A DNA stretch of 14,281 bases from CAZMVU01 sp964569295 (GTDB lineage Bacteria > Hydrogenedentota > Hydrogenedentia > Hydrogenedentales > JAGMZX01). Location of the stretch: the NCBI GenBank assembly GCA_964569295.1, contig CAZMVU010000124.1, forward strand, positions 1-14,281. Direction: 5' to 3'. The notes under the pieces are model-generated. The model had not been told where the DNA came from. It saw nothing but the letters and a program-made list of their open reading frames with translations, and ran no database searches. This document shows positions 6,720 through 14,281 of this stretch, piece after piece (position 1 is the first letter of the stretch; the number at the start of each line of letters is the position of its first letter). The position numbers were made by a program, and so were the translations under genes.

Positions 6720-8200
6720 ACCAGGCGGCGCTGCGCCTGTGGCCCGCGCTTGTGAAGGCGCGTATTCGCCCGGAGATTTATGGGCACTTTGCCGAACATG
6801 TGGGCCGGGGCATCTATGAGGGCATCTGGGTGGGGCCCCGCTCGCGTATCCCGAACACGGACGGCCTGCGTGTCGATGTGATTGCCGCGTTGAAGCAGTT
6901 GCGGGCGCCGGTACTGCGTTGGCCGGGAGGGTGCTTCGCGAATGAATACCACTGGCGCGACGGGATCGGCCCGCCTGCGAACCGCCCGGCGACCGCGAAT
7001 CTGCGGTGGCAGGAGAGCGAACCGAATGAATTCGGCACCGAAGAGTTCATGGCACTATGCCGGAAAGTAGGGTGTGCGCCTTACCTGTGCTGCAATGTGG
7101 GCACTGGCACGGCCGAGGAGGCGCGAAGCTGGGCGGAGTACTGCAACTTTGTGGGCGAGTCGAGCCTCACGCGGCTGCGCGCGGAACAAGGCGCCTCGGA
7201 GCCGCATGGTGCGTCCTTCTGGGGGGTGGGCCACGAACCCTGGGGTTGCGGCGGAGGCTTTACGCCGGAGGCGTACGCGGCGGCCTATGCCCGCTATGCC
7301 ACGTTTGTGCGCCTTGTTGATCCCGGCATTCAGCTAATCGCCGCCGGATGTTCTCCGGGGGATTCCACGGCCCCGCGCCTTGACCGATGGAACCATGACT
7401 TCTGCGCGCACATGCCACAAAAGGAACTCATCGATCACCTTTCAATCCAACGCTACTTCAACCACGGCGCCGACTTTTCCGTGGACGGCTTTCGCGCCCT
7501 GTTCGCTGATGTGCAGGCCCTGGAAAAGGATATCGCGCGCACCGAGGCCGTGCTTGCGTATTACTACCCGGATAAGCCGCTGGGCATTGCTGTGGATGCG
7601 TGGGGTATGCGGCACGCAGTCGCCACGGCGGAAAACGGCCTGCAACAACGGCACCCCCTGCGCGACGCCCTGCTTGCGGGGTCGGTGCTCAATTTGTTTA
7701 ACCAATGGTCGCACCGGGTAGCCATGGCGAATCTTGCGCAGGCCGTCAATGTGTTGCATGGGCTTGCGATGACCGAAGGGCCGGAGCTGGTGCTCTCGCC
7801 GACGTATTACGTGTTCGACATGATGCGTCCACACATGGGCGCGCGCCTGATTACGCAAGAACTCGAAGCACCCACCTTCCCGCCGGAAGGGGGAGACGAG
7901 GCGCCGCGAGACGTGTGCGCGCTCAGCGCGAGCGCCTCGATAAGCGGCAAGCGCGTGTTGCTTACGGTTACGAATCAGACCCCGGACCAGGACATCGAAG
8001 TGCACATCGCCTTGCGGGAGGCGGACATCGCCAATGTGACCGGCCGCGTGCTCACTTCGGACGATCCGCGGGACGCCAACACCGCCGACGGCCCACGCCA
8101 GGTCGCGGCACGCCGGCTTTCGCTGTCGGGTGAGGGCGGCAGCTTTGTCCACGTGTTTCCGCGCCACTCCTTTACCGCGCTGCGGTTCACGCTGGGGTGA
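6716..8200 (+). CDS. GH51 alpha-L-arabinofuranosidase homologue lacking the catalytic nucleophile
   Basis: Full-length (494 aa) glycoside hydrolase family 51 protein with a (beta/alpha)8 barrel and a C-terminal beta domain. Family landmarks: RPEIYGHFAEHVGRGIYEG (18-36), LRWPGGCFANEYHWRDGIGP (68-87), WGVGHEPWGCGG around 170-180, HLSIQRYF, then LRDALLAG..LNLFNQ and MANLAQAVNVLHG, and LSPTYYVFDMMRPH. Known GH51 enzymes use an acid/base Glu after Asn (GNE) and a nucleophile Glu in D-E-W. Here Glu174 is kept but the preceding residue is His173, and the nucleophile position reads VD-Ala295-WG (codon GCG at 7598-7600, one base from GAG). I infer that normal retaining hydrolysis is lost or strongly altered. 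No signal peptide, so intracellular. GAGGAGG lies 4 bases before the ATG, and ATGA overlaps the upstream gene. The GT2 gene follows after one base. Confidence 0.92.
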   Translation: MNQAALRLWPALVKARIRPEIYGHFAEHVGRGIYEGIWVGPRSRIPNTDGLRVDVIAALKQLRAPVLRWPGGCFANEYHWRDGIGPPANRPATANLRWQESEPNEFGTEEFMALCRKVGCAPYLCCNVGTGTAEEARSWAEYCNFVGESSLTRLRAEQGASEPHGASFWGVGHEPWGCGGGFTPEAYAAAYARYATFVRLVDPGIQLIAAGCSPGDSTAPRLDRWNHDFCAHMPQKELIDHLSIQRYFNHGADFSVDGFRALFADVQALEKDIARTEAVLAYYYPDKPLGIAVDAWGMRHAVATAENGLQQRHPLRDALLAGSVLNLFNQWSHRVAMANLAQAVNVLHGLAMTEGPELVLSPTYYVFDMMRPHMGARLITQELEAPTFPPEGGDEAPRDVCALSASASISGKRVLLTVTNQTPDQDIEVHIALREADIANVTGRVLTSDDPRDANTADGPRQVAARRLSLSGEGGSFVHVFPRHSFTALRFTLG

Positions 8201-8201
8201 C

Positions 8202-9212
8202 ATGACAGGCAGCGCAACGCCCCGCGTTTCGGTGGTTATGCCGTTTCATGACAGCAGCGCGAAACTGACCTTTGCGCTCGATTCCTTGTGCCGGCAGACC
8301 TGGACGGCGTTCGAGGTTATCGCCGTCGACGATGGTTCGACCGATGATGGCCCCGCCATAGTCCGGCGCTATGTGGCCCATGATGAACGTGTTCGGCTGT
8401 TCGAAGCCGGGCGTGTGGGGATTGTCGCGGCGCTGCGGATGGGGTGTGCGGCGGCGCGTGGGGAATTCATCGCGCGTATGGATGCGGATGACGTCGCGTA
8501 TCCCGGACGGCTCGCGCACCAGCATGCCTTGTTGGAGCGCCATCGCCAGGTTGCCCTGTGCGGCACGCAGGTGCGCATGACCGGCCCCGCAGTGGGCATG
8601 GGGCGGCGCCGCTATGCACACTGGATCAACGGGCTCACCGCGCCGGAAGCCATCGCGCGCGAAATATATATCGAGTGTCCGGTGCCGCACCCGACCTTTT
8701 TCATGCGGCGGGCCGCCTACGAAGCTGTCGGCGGCTACCTGGACCACGGCTGGCCGGAGGACTACGATCTGCTGTTCCGGTTGCATGCGGCCGGCTATGG
8801 CATTGCCAAGGTATCGAAGGTGCTGCTCGACTGGCACGACACGCCCGGCCGTCTTTCCCGGTGCGACGCCCGCTATAGCGAGGCGGCCTTTCGCGCGGTG
8901 AAACGGCACTACCTGCTGGAGGGGCCGCTTCGCGGGGCGCCGCGTTTTTTTCAGTGGGGCGCGGGGGAGGTGGGCAAGCGCTGGCTGCGGGAGTGGGGGA
9001 CGTGTCCGCCCGAGGCGGTGGTGGACATCAATCCGCGCAAGATCGGCCGCACTATCCATGGCACCCCCGTTGTTGCCCCGGAAGCCTTGCCGGGGCCGGG
9101 TGCTGCGGTGACGTTGGTGGCCGTGGGCGCGCCGGGCGCACGGGAAGAAATTCGCGATTGGTTTGCGGCGCGTGGATATGCCGAAGCGGCGGACTATTGG
9201 TTCGTGGCGTGA
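8202..9212 (+). CDS. Family 2 glycosyltransferase with C-terminal Rossmann-like domain
   Basis: GT-A fold glycosyltransferase of 336 aa. Residues about 8-215 form the family 2 catalytic domain: VSVVMPFHD (9-17), nucleotide-binding VDDGS (42-46), metal-binding D94-A-D96 in ARMDADD, VPHPTFFMRR (161-170) and the catalytic-base motif WPEDYDL (184-190). WHDTPGRLSR and RYSEAAFRAVKRHYL link to a second domain beginning QWGAGEVGKRW (251-261). This has a dinucleotide-type Gly motif, then AVVDINPRKIGRTIHGTPVV and TLVAVGAPGAREEI, like the Rossmann-type module seen after some bacterial GT2 and FkbM-type proteins. No transmembrane segments. It probably adds a sugar to an intracellular or lipid-linked glycan; donor and acceptor are unknown. 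I chose ATG 8202, one base after the GH51 stop with GGGGTGA just upstream, over an ATG at 8130 deep inside the GH51 gene. Confidence 0.92.
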   Translation: MTGSATPRVSVVMPFHDSSAKLTFALDSLCRQTWTAFEVIAVDDGSTDDGPAIVRRYVAHDERVRLFEAGRVGIVAALRMGCAAARGEFIARMDADDVAYPGRLAHQHALLERHRQVALCGTQVRMTGPAVGMGRRRYAHWINGLTAPEAIAREIYIECPVPHPTFFMRRAAYEAVGGYLDHGWPEDYDLLFRLHAAGYGIAKVSKVLLDWHDTPGRLSRCDARYSEAAFRAVKRHYLLEGPLRGAPRFFQWGAGEVGKRWLREWGTCPPEAVVDINPRKIGRTIHGTPVVAPEALPGPGAAVTLVAVGAPGAREEIRDWFAARGYAEAADYWFVA

Positions 9213-9519
9213 GAGGGGTGTGCGGCTGTGTGCATAGGCGCCGGTCGTTTCGGTGACCGCTTTGCGGGGCATTGCTTGCCGTCTCATACCCGTATGCCAA
9301 CAGTCGGCGGGTTGCCCGCTATTGCGTGAGTCCTGGTGCGAAGCGTTGCGCTGGAACGCGTTTGTTGGTTATAATTCCGTCTTACACGTCTTCTATCTTA
9401 ACCCGGGAAAACGGGAAGGCTCGAGTTCCGGTTTGTCAAAGAGCACACGCCGGGTGTCGGTGCTTGTAATTCTATGCGGGACGCGGCGACGGCCCCAATT
9501 ATCTTGCAGGAGGACTCCC
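9213..9519. other. Intergenic region and gltA leader, 307 bases
   Basis: No gene recognised. Two small hairpins follow the GT2 gene: CGGTC/GACCG near 9241-9259, then GCGGG-TTG-CCCGC at 9307-9319. Neither is followed by a T-run, so they are weak terminator candidates at best. The gltA promoter (9346-9375) comes next, then a leader of about 138 nt that holds CCCG/CGGG and AGCAC/GTGCT inverted repeats, neither recognised as a known riboswitch. Confidence 0.6.
9346..9375 (+). promoter_or_regulatory. Likely gltA promoter
   Basis: A perfect TATAAT (9370-9375) stands 18 bases after TTGCGC (9346-9351; the TTG is conserved, the rest not). Transcription would start near 9382, leaving an unusually long leader of about 138 nt before the gltA ATG. 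This is among the best -10 matches in the window. Confidence 0.55.
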
Positions 9520-10791
<1,272 letters not shown>

Positions 10792-10796
10792 CAAAC

Positions 10797-10813
10797 GACC
10801 CAAGAATGGGTTT
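10797..10813 (+). terminator. Weak terminator candidate after gltA
   Basis: ACCCA-AGAA-TGGGT (10798-10811) is a 5-bp stem with a 4-base loop followed by only two more T residues, starting 7 bases after the gltA stop. Too short and T-poor to be confident; the larger palindromic repeat at 10827-10880 could contribute to ending transcription here. Confidence 0.3.
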
Positions 10814-10826
10814 CCCGGCGAAGTTT

Positions 10827-10880
10827 CAGGGACAGACCCCGTTACTTTCAGTAAGTCAAATGTTTGGCAGTCCGTCCCTG
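10827..10880 (-). repeat. Dispersed palindromic repeat, copy 2
   Basis: CAGGGACAGAC (10827-10837) and GTCCGTCCCTG (10870-10880) pair at 10 of 11 positions, enclosing a 32-base loop with a smaller TTAC/GTAA stem (10842-10854). The reverse complement of 10827-10845 aligns to 2862-2880 at 16 of 19 positions. It sits between the convergent gltA and transporter genes. No transposase is adjacent. Such GGGACAG-type palindromes resemble REP- or MITE-like elements. Confidence 0.6.
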
Positions 10881-10902
10881 GTACGTTCTCTAAGCCAGCC
10901 GT

Positions 10903-12333
10903 TCACAGCGCACCCTTTTCAGCCATGCGCCTTTTGTGCGCCCGGCGGCGGGTCAGTAGAACCTGAATCCGCCGATGGCGCGCATCGGTAAGCGGCATGG
11001 TGAGGAATATGAGGGCGGCCACGAGGAAGCATCCGCCGACCACGGGGCCGTAGATAATGGCCAGCCACTCCCCGACCTCGTCCGGCTGCACCTGCTGTCC
11101 TTCCTTGAGCCCTATGCGGTCGAGGACGAGCCCTGTGAAGGCGAGGGTCACTGCCCGGGACACCTTGGTGGTCATGGTCCAGCACCCGAAGTACAACCCT
11201 TCCCGGTGCTCGCCGGTAATCAGTTCGTCGTAGTCGACCACGTCGGCCACGAGGGACTCGAAAATGATGATCGACCCGGCAAGAAATCCGCCGAGTACGG
11301 AACCCAGCAGCATGGGCCACATCACCTGGCCTGGCGGCATGATGGGGTAGATGATGATGGTGGTCACCCCGAGGCTGAACGCGCCCCAGAAGCCCGGCAA
11401 TTTCTTGCCATACTTGCGCGAGAGCAGGACCCACGCGCCGATGGACAGGCACACGACCACCGTGAATAAGCCAATAATGTTGACGTGGATTTCGCGGTCG
11501 CTGAGTTCGAGGCGGATTTCGTAGTAATATAGTGCGACTGAGGTGTTGAGCGTGCGGCCGCCATAAGCGATTACATAGGTGAGGAGCAGCGGCAGGAAAG
11601 CCTTGTTCGTTGCCACGGCGCGCAGCCCGCGAAAGAAGCCGTGCAGTTCTGCCAGCACCGTGCCCTCCAAGGCGCGCACCTTGCGCTTGAGCGGTTCGGC
11701 CGGCGCATCTATTTTCGCCATGGAAAAGAAGGTAATCAGGCCCGTGACGATGACAGCGATGCCCACCCAACGGCTGGTGAGCGTGCGTGACATACCCACG
11801 CGCTCCTGGAAGTACATCACCAGAAGCCCCGGCAGCAAAGCGGCCACGAGCAGGCCGAACGTACGAAACACCATGCGCCAGCCGAAGAGCTCCGTGCGTT
11901 CGTTGCGGTCGAAGGAAATCTCGCCGGCGAGCGCCGCGTGCGGCACGGCAATAATGGTCATGCCGGTATTGGTCACGATGTAGCCAAAGAGCAGGAAGAA
12001 GAACTTACCGCTCTGTGAGGTAAAGTCGGGGTGGGAAAAGACCAGCATTATCCCAGCGGCCAGCACGATCATACCCAGAAAAATGTAGGGGCGGCGCTTG
12101 CCGAAGCGCGAGCGCGTGCGATCGGAAATGCCCCCCATGAGCGGGTCCGTGATGGCGTCCCATAACAACGCGAGTGCGAGGGCAAACCCCGCGAGATCAG
12201 CCCGCAGCCCGACGTACTTCGTGTAGAACTCGAGCAGGTAAAAGAGCAGCATGACCTCGGCGGCGGACATGCCGAGCTCTACCGCGCCATAGCCGGTACG
12301 GGTGCGCAGTGCGAGTCGCCGGTTCTTCTTCAT
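10903..12333 (-). CDS. GPH family (MelB-like) sugar:cation symporter
   Basis: Polytopic membrane transporter of 476 aa with about 12 hydrophobic segments, fitting the glycoside-pentoside-hexuronide group of the major facilitator superfamily. The family signature WDAITDPLMGGISDRTRSR (58-76) followed by FGKRRPY is intact. Asp59 and Asp63 correspond to the MelB cation-site aspartates, so Na+ or H+ coupling is expected. A second signature-like stretch, SLVADVVDYDELITGEHREG, occurs in the C-terminal half as usual. The substrate is unknown, probably a glycoside or sugar acid. ATG 12333 overlaps the upstream stop as ATGA, so I prefer it to an ATG 24 bases further upstream that has no ribosome binding site. 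Its ribosome binding site is weak, consistent with translational coupling. Last gene of a DCC-DUF1295-GPH minus-strand operon; converges on gltA. Confidence 0.92.
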   Translation of the reverse strand: MKKNRRLALRTRTGYGAVELGMSAAEVMLLFYLLEFYTKYVGLRADLAGFALALALLWDAITDPLMGGISDRTRSRFGKRRPYIFLGMIVLAAGIMLVFSHPDFTSQSGKFFFLLFGYIVTNTGMTIIAVPHAALAGEISFDRNERTELFGWRMVFRTFGLLVAALLPGLLVMYFQERVGMSRTLTSRWVGIAVIVTGLITFFSMAKIDAPAEPLKRKVRALEGTVLAELHGFFRGLRAVATNKAFLPLLLTYVIAYGGRTLNTSVALYYYEIRLELSDREIHVNIIGLFTVVVCLSIGAWVLLSRKYGKKLPGFWGAFSLGVTTIIIYPIMPPGQVMWPMLLGSVLGGFLAGSIIIFESLVADVVDYDELITGEHREGLYFGCWTMTTKVSRAVTLAFTGLVLDRIGLKEGQQVQPDEVGEWLAIIYGPVVGGCFLVAALIFLTMPLTDARHRRIQVLLTRRRAHKRRMAEKGAL

Positions 12334-13121
12334 GGCACACTTCGCGTGGGGAACCATGGGAAAAACGCGCTTGTGGTGCGCTGATACGCGCGGTAGTCAT
12401 CGCCCCGGCTCTTGAGTGCCTGGCGTTCCGTGTAAGGAATCCCCGTGATCCGGTAGAGAAAGAGCAGCATGAGCGCAGGGCCCAGGAGCGCGCCAAGCAC
12501 CTGCGGCCATGCCGCCGCCAGCAGCACATAGGCCCACCAGTGCAGCCACTCGAAAAAGTAGTTCGGGTGGCGTGAATAGCGCCAAAGGCCGGCGCGGCAG
12601 GTGCGGCCCTTGTTTTCCGCGTTGCGCCGCCACTGCCGCAGCTGGCGGTCAGCGAAGGCCTCGCCCGCAATCGCGCCCACCCCCAGCAGGGTCCCCGCGA
12701 TGTCCAGCAAAGTGGGACTGGAAACGCGTTGTACGGCGACCATGAGCAAGGGTACCGAGAAAAGAATCACAAAACCCGCCTGCACCATAAAGAACAGGTA
12801 GAAGTTGCGCTGGGCTTTAACGCCCCATTGCGTGCGCATGGCCTGGTAGCGGCCGTCTTCTTCGCCGGCGATCACGCGGTCGCGCACAATGTGGTAGGCG
12901 AGCCGGAAGCTCCACGTACCCGCGACAACGGCCAGCAGGATACGGTGGGGGGCGTTTCCAGGCCCCACGATTGCGAAAAGCAAGGCCACGCAACCGAGAC
13001 CACCGGCCCAGCCAGCATCGACCACGCCAGCGTCGCCGGTGGCGCGCTGCACGAAATAGAGCACATTCATGAGCACGATGGCGAACGCGGCGGCGGTTAC
13101 TATGCACCCGAGTGCGGTCAC
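12330..13121 (-). CDS. DUF1295 (steroid 5-alpha-reductase-like) membrane protein
   Basis: Integral membrane protein of 263 aa with hydrophobic segments near residues 3-24, 33-53, 60-79, 108-130, 138-155 and 192-226. The diagnostic motif LWRYSRHPNYFFEW (179-192) and the C-terminal GDDYRAYQRTTSAFFPWFP (240-258) place it in DUF1295, related to the steroid 5-alpha reductase C-terminal domain and isoprenylcysteine methyltransferases. That fold holds NADPH or SAM beside a lipid substrate; the exact reaction of bacterial members is not established. The start is GTG, supported by GGAGAG 4 bases before it on the minus strand; no ATG exists before Met18, inside the first membrane helix. It follows the DCC gene by 65 bases and overlaps the transporter start by 4 bases, so it is co-transcribed. 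Confidence 0.88.
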   Translation of the reverse strand: MTALGCIVTAAAFAIVLMNVLYFVQRATGDAGVVDAGWAGGLGCVALLFAIVGPGNAPHRILLAVVAGTWSFRLAYHIVRDRVIAGEEDGRYQAMRTQWGVKAQRNFYLFFMVQAGFVILFSVPLLMVAVQRVSSPTLLDIAGTLLGVGAIAGEAFADRQLRQWRRNAENKGRTCRAGLWRYSRHPNYFFEWLHWWAYVLLAAAWPQVLGALLGPALMLLFLYRITGIPYTERQALKSRGDDYRAYQRTTSAFFPWFPTRSVP

Positions 13122-13186
13122 GTCGCTCTCCGCAGCGGCTTAGAGTGGTGCTTGGCCGGCGCACGCCTGCACCCCCGAACGATAGA

Positions 13187-13609
13187 CTACCGGCGGGGCG
13201 GCGGTGAGCGGCGGCAACTACTTTTCTCGCTGCAACGTTTCCCCGGCGGCTCATGTTTCAGAAGCCCCGCCAAAGCTCCCCGGTTGCGCGCCACCACCCG
13301 GTACAAGGGGGGGGTGAGGCTGCGTACACCTGGCAATGCAAATACGCCAGCCAGCAAACGCCAACGCGGAACATGCCTCAAAATATGGGGCAACGCCGCC
13401 GCCCCAGCATACACCGTTCCGTCAGGCAGCACAAGCTGCATCGCGCGCATGCACTGCGCATAGGTGACCTGGGGCGCTTGTTGGGCACGCGTCTCGGATT
13501 GGCAGGGAACGAACGTGAAAACATCCGCCGGGACACGCGCAGCCAGCCAATCGCGGGCACGCAGGCACAGCGGGCATTCCCCATCGTAGATGAGCATCAG
13601 GTCGGCCAT
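13187..13609 (-). CDS. DCC family (DUF393) thiol-disulfide oxidoreductase-like protein
   Basis: Thioredoxin-fold-like protein of 140 aa with the family hallmark LIYDGECPLC (6-15), whose CxxC pair is Cys12 and Cys15. It is followed by the helix RARDWLAARVP, the FTFVPCQSET segment, the LVLPDGTVYAGAAALPHIL motif typical of the family, and a hydrophobic LLAGVFALPGVRSLTPPLYRVVARNR stretch. The C-terminal tail is Lys/Arg/Ser-rich. A redox role is assumed from CxxC; partners are unknown. DUF393 genes often sit with membrane lipid-type enzymes, as here with DUF1295. ATG 13609 puts the motif six residues from the N-terminus, as usual; an in-frame ATG at 13657 would add 16 residues. Neither has a clear ribosome binding site, so the start is uncertain. 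Confidence 0.85.
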   Translation of the reverse strand: MADLMLIYDGECPLCLRARDWLAARVPADVFTFVPCQSETRAQQAPQVTYAQCMRAMQLVLPDGTVYAGAAALPHILRHVPRWRLLAGVFALPGVRSLTPPLYRVVARNRGALAGLLKHEPPGKRCSEKSSCRRSPPPRR

Positions 13610-14051
13610 AATAACGAAGCGGCCACCGCCGACAAGGCAGGCGAACCGCCCTTTCATGCTGCGCTGGTGCGTCTTGAAATACTGGTCGGCATGGCCCCGG
13701 GTGCCGGCCTTTTGCCAAGTCGTCCACCGGCAATGCGCCGATTCTGCCGGTGCATACTTTGTCCTTCGTGTATGCCAGCATGCACACTGGGCGCCCGTGC
13801 CAGCCCGCTGTGCTTACCCGGCCATTTCGGTCCAGTATACCACGAGAAGCGCCGGCGTCCCAGGCCGGCAAACAGCGCTTGCAGGAAAAAGAAGAAAGTG
13901 GCGTTCACCGAAAAAACTGATGATGTAAGAAACCTTCTGCAAAAGAGGGCTGGACAAAATCGCCGTCGTACGCGTTACTGAAATCCTCTACCGAAATGAA
14001 GAGTATTGCTCGCCGTCTGCAAAGGGACAAGAAATGCGAACGAGGGGTATC
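13610..14051. other. Upstream region of the DCC operon, no gene recognised
   Basis: Open frames on both strands give Arg/His/Pro-rich translations without motifs or good ribosome binding sites, so I treat the stretch as non-coding apart from a possible 16-residue extension of the DCC protein (to 13657). It contains the extended -10 at 13834-13842. Bases around 13880-13945 are noticeably richer in A and G than the surroundings. Confidence 0.5.
13834..13842 (-). promoter_or_regulatory. Candidate extended -10 promoter of the DCC-DUF1295-GPH operon
   Basis: Minus-strand TGG-TATACT is an extended -10 (TGn plus 5 of 6 to TATAAT). No good -35 is present. Upstream on the minus strand, where a -35 would lie, are two GCCGGC hexamers (13851-13856 and 13864-13869) in inverted/direct arrangement that could bind an activator. 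The leader to the start at 13609 would be about 220 nt. Confidence 0.4.
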
Positions 14052-14281
14052 ATGCCCACAAAACCACGGATGTGGATTTTTACACGCCAGGTGTTGGCGG
14101 GGTCGAAGGCGTTGCGGGCGCGGCTGGACTACACGCCCTACGGCGAACCGAATGCCCGGTGCTACGTAATTGTCCCGCCGAAATTGCTGCCGTGGGTATC
14201 TTGGGGTTGGATGCGAGGTGCCCACCCCCCGGTCAATAGGGGGGTATGCAGAGAAGAATGGTGGAGGCGGCGGGAATCGAA
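14052..14281 (+). CDS. Doubtful open frame running off the right edge
   Basis: From ATG 14052 the frame stays open for 76 codons to the end of the window, with GAGGGG 4 bases before the ATG as a possible ribosome binding site. The translation starts MPTKPRMWIFTRQVLAGSKA and includes LDYTPYGEPN, which recalls the short Tyr-Gly motifs of RHS/YD repeats, but also a Trp/Arg-rich stretch that looks unlike a folded protein. A strong palindrome (14224-14245) lies inside it. It may be a real gene start, a decayed fragment or chance; I assign no function. Confidence 0.2.
   Translation, partial: MPTKPRMWIFTRQVLAGSKALRARLDYTPYGEPNARCYVIVPPKLLPWVSWGWMRGAHPPVNRGVCREEWWRRRES
14224..14245. repeat. Strong C/G hairpin near right edge
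   Basis: ACCCCCC and GGGGGGT are perfect 7-base complementary arms around the 8-base loop GGTCAATA. The stem has six consecutive G-C pairs, making it among the strongest short palindromes in the window. No T-run follows on the plus strand. It could be a protein or transposon-end site, or part of a structured transcript continuing beyond the edge. Confidence 0.5.

Noticed and set aside
13905..14225. 106-codon minus-strand frame upstream of the DCC operon
   Set aside because: Arg/Pro/His-rich with no motif or ribosome binding site.

Overview
This is a GC-rich bacterial chromosome segment, dense in genes with short gaps and with AGGAGG-type ribosome binding sites. The lineage cannot be fixed from sequence alone. 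A secreted-type protein with a long Gly-Glu dipeptide linker in front of a formylglycine-generating-enzyme-like (SUMF1) domain, beside ThuA, Gfo/Idh/MocA and GPH-type sugar genes, is a combination I associate with the Planctomycetes-Verrucomicrobia-Lentisphaerae and Hydrogenedentes groups. That is inference. I see no phage, CRISPR, rRNA, tRNA or complete insertion sequence.

Layout. The 3' part of the SUMF1-domain gene (3-920, +) converges on a minus-strand run of Rieske ferredoxin (2220-2540), Dabb protein (1920-2219) and SDR oxidoreductase (1015-1818). The first two abut as TAAATG; the SDR gene appears to have its own promoter. After a 549-base gap holding a dispersed repeat come a phospholipid N-methyltransferase-like gene and a ThuA-like gene (3090-4382, +). 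A second gap leads to a Gfo/Idh/MocA dehydrogenase (4795-5895). A likely promoter at 5910-5938 then serves a tight three-gene set: an uncharacterised protein (6021-6719), a GH51 arabinofuranosidase homologue (6716-8200) and a two-domain family 2 glycosyltransferase (8202-9212). Citrate synthase gltA (9520-10791) has its own promoter and a leader of about 140 nt. It converges on a minus-strand operon of DCC thiol-disulfide protein, DUF1295 membrane protein and GPH-family sugar transporter (10903-13609). The last 670 bases hold that operon's likely promoter and, at the edge, one doubtful open frame.

How the genes fit together. The middle (4795-9212) looks like a small carbohydrate or glycan-related locus: a sugar dehydrogenase, a glycosidase fold and a glycosyltransferase. 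The GH51 protein lacks the expected catalytic nucleophile Glu (Ala295) and carries His173 in place of the Asn before the acid/base Glu174, so it may not be a glycosidase. It overlaps by 4 bases a conserved-looking protein of no recognised family, and this pair is the most promising candidate here for something undescribed. The SUMF1-domain protein likewise lacks the catalytic cysteines of true formylglycine-generating enzyme. A 19-base repeat related at 16 of 19 positions occurs in two intergenic regions about 8 kb apart, each time within a palindrome-like element.
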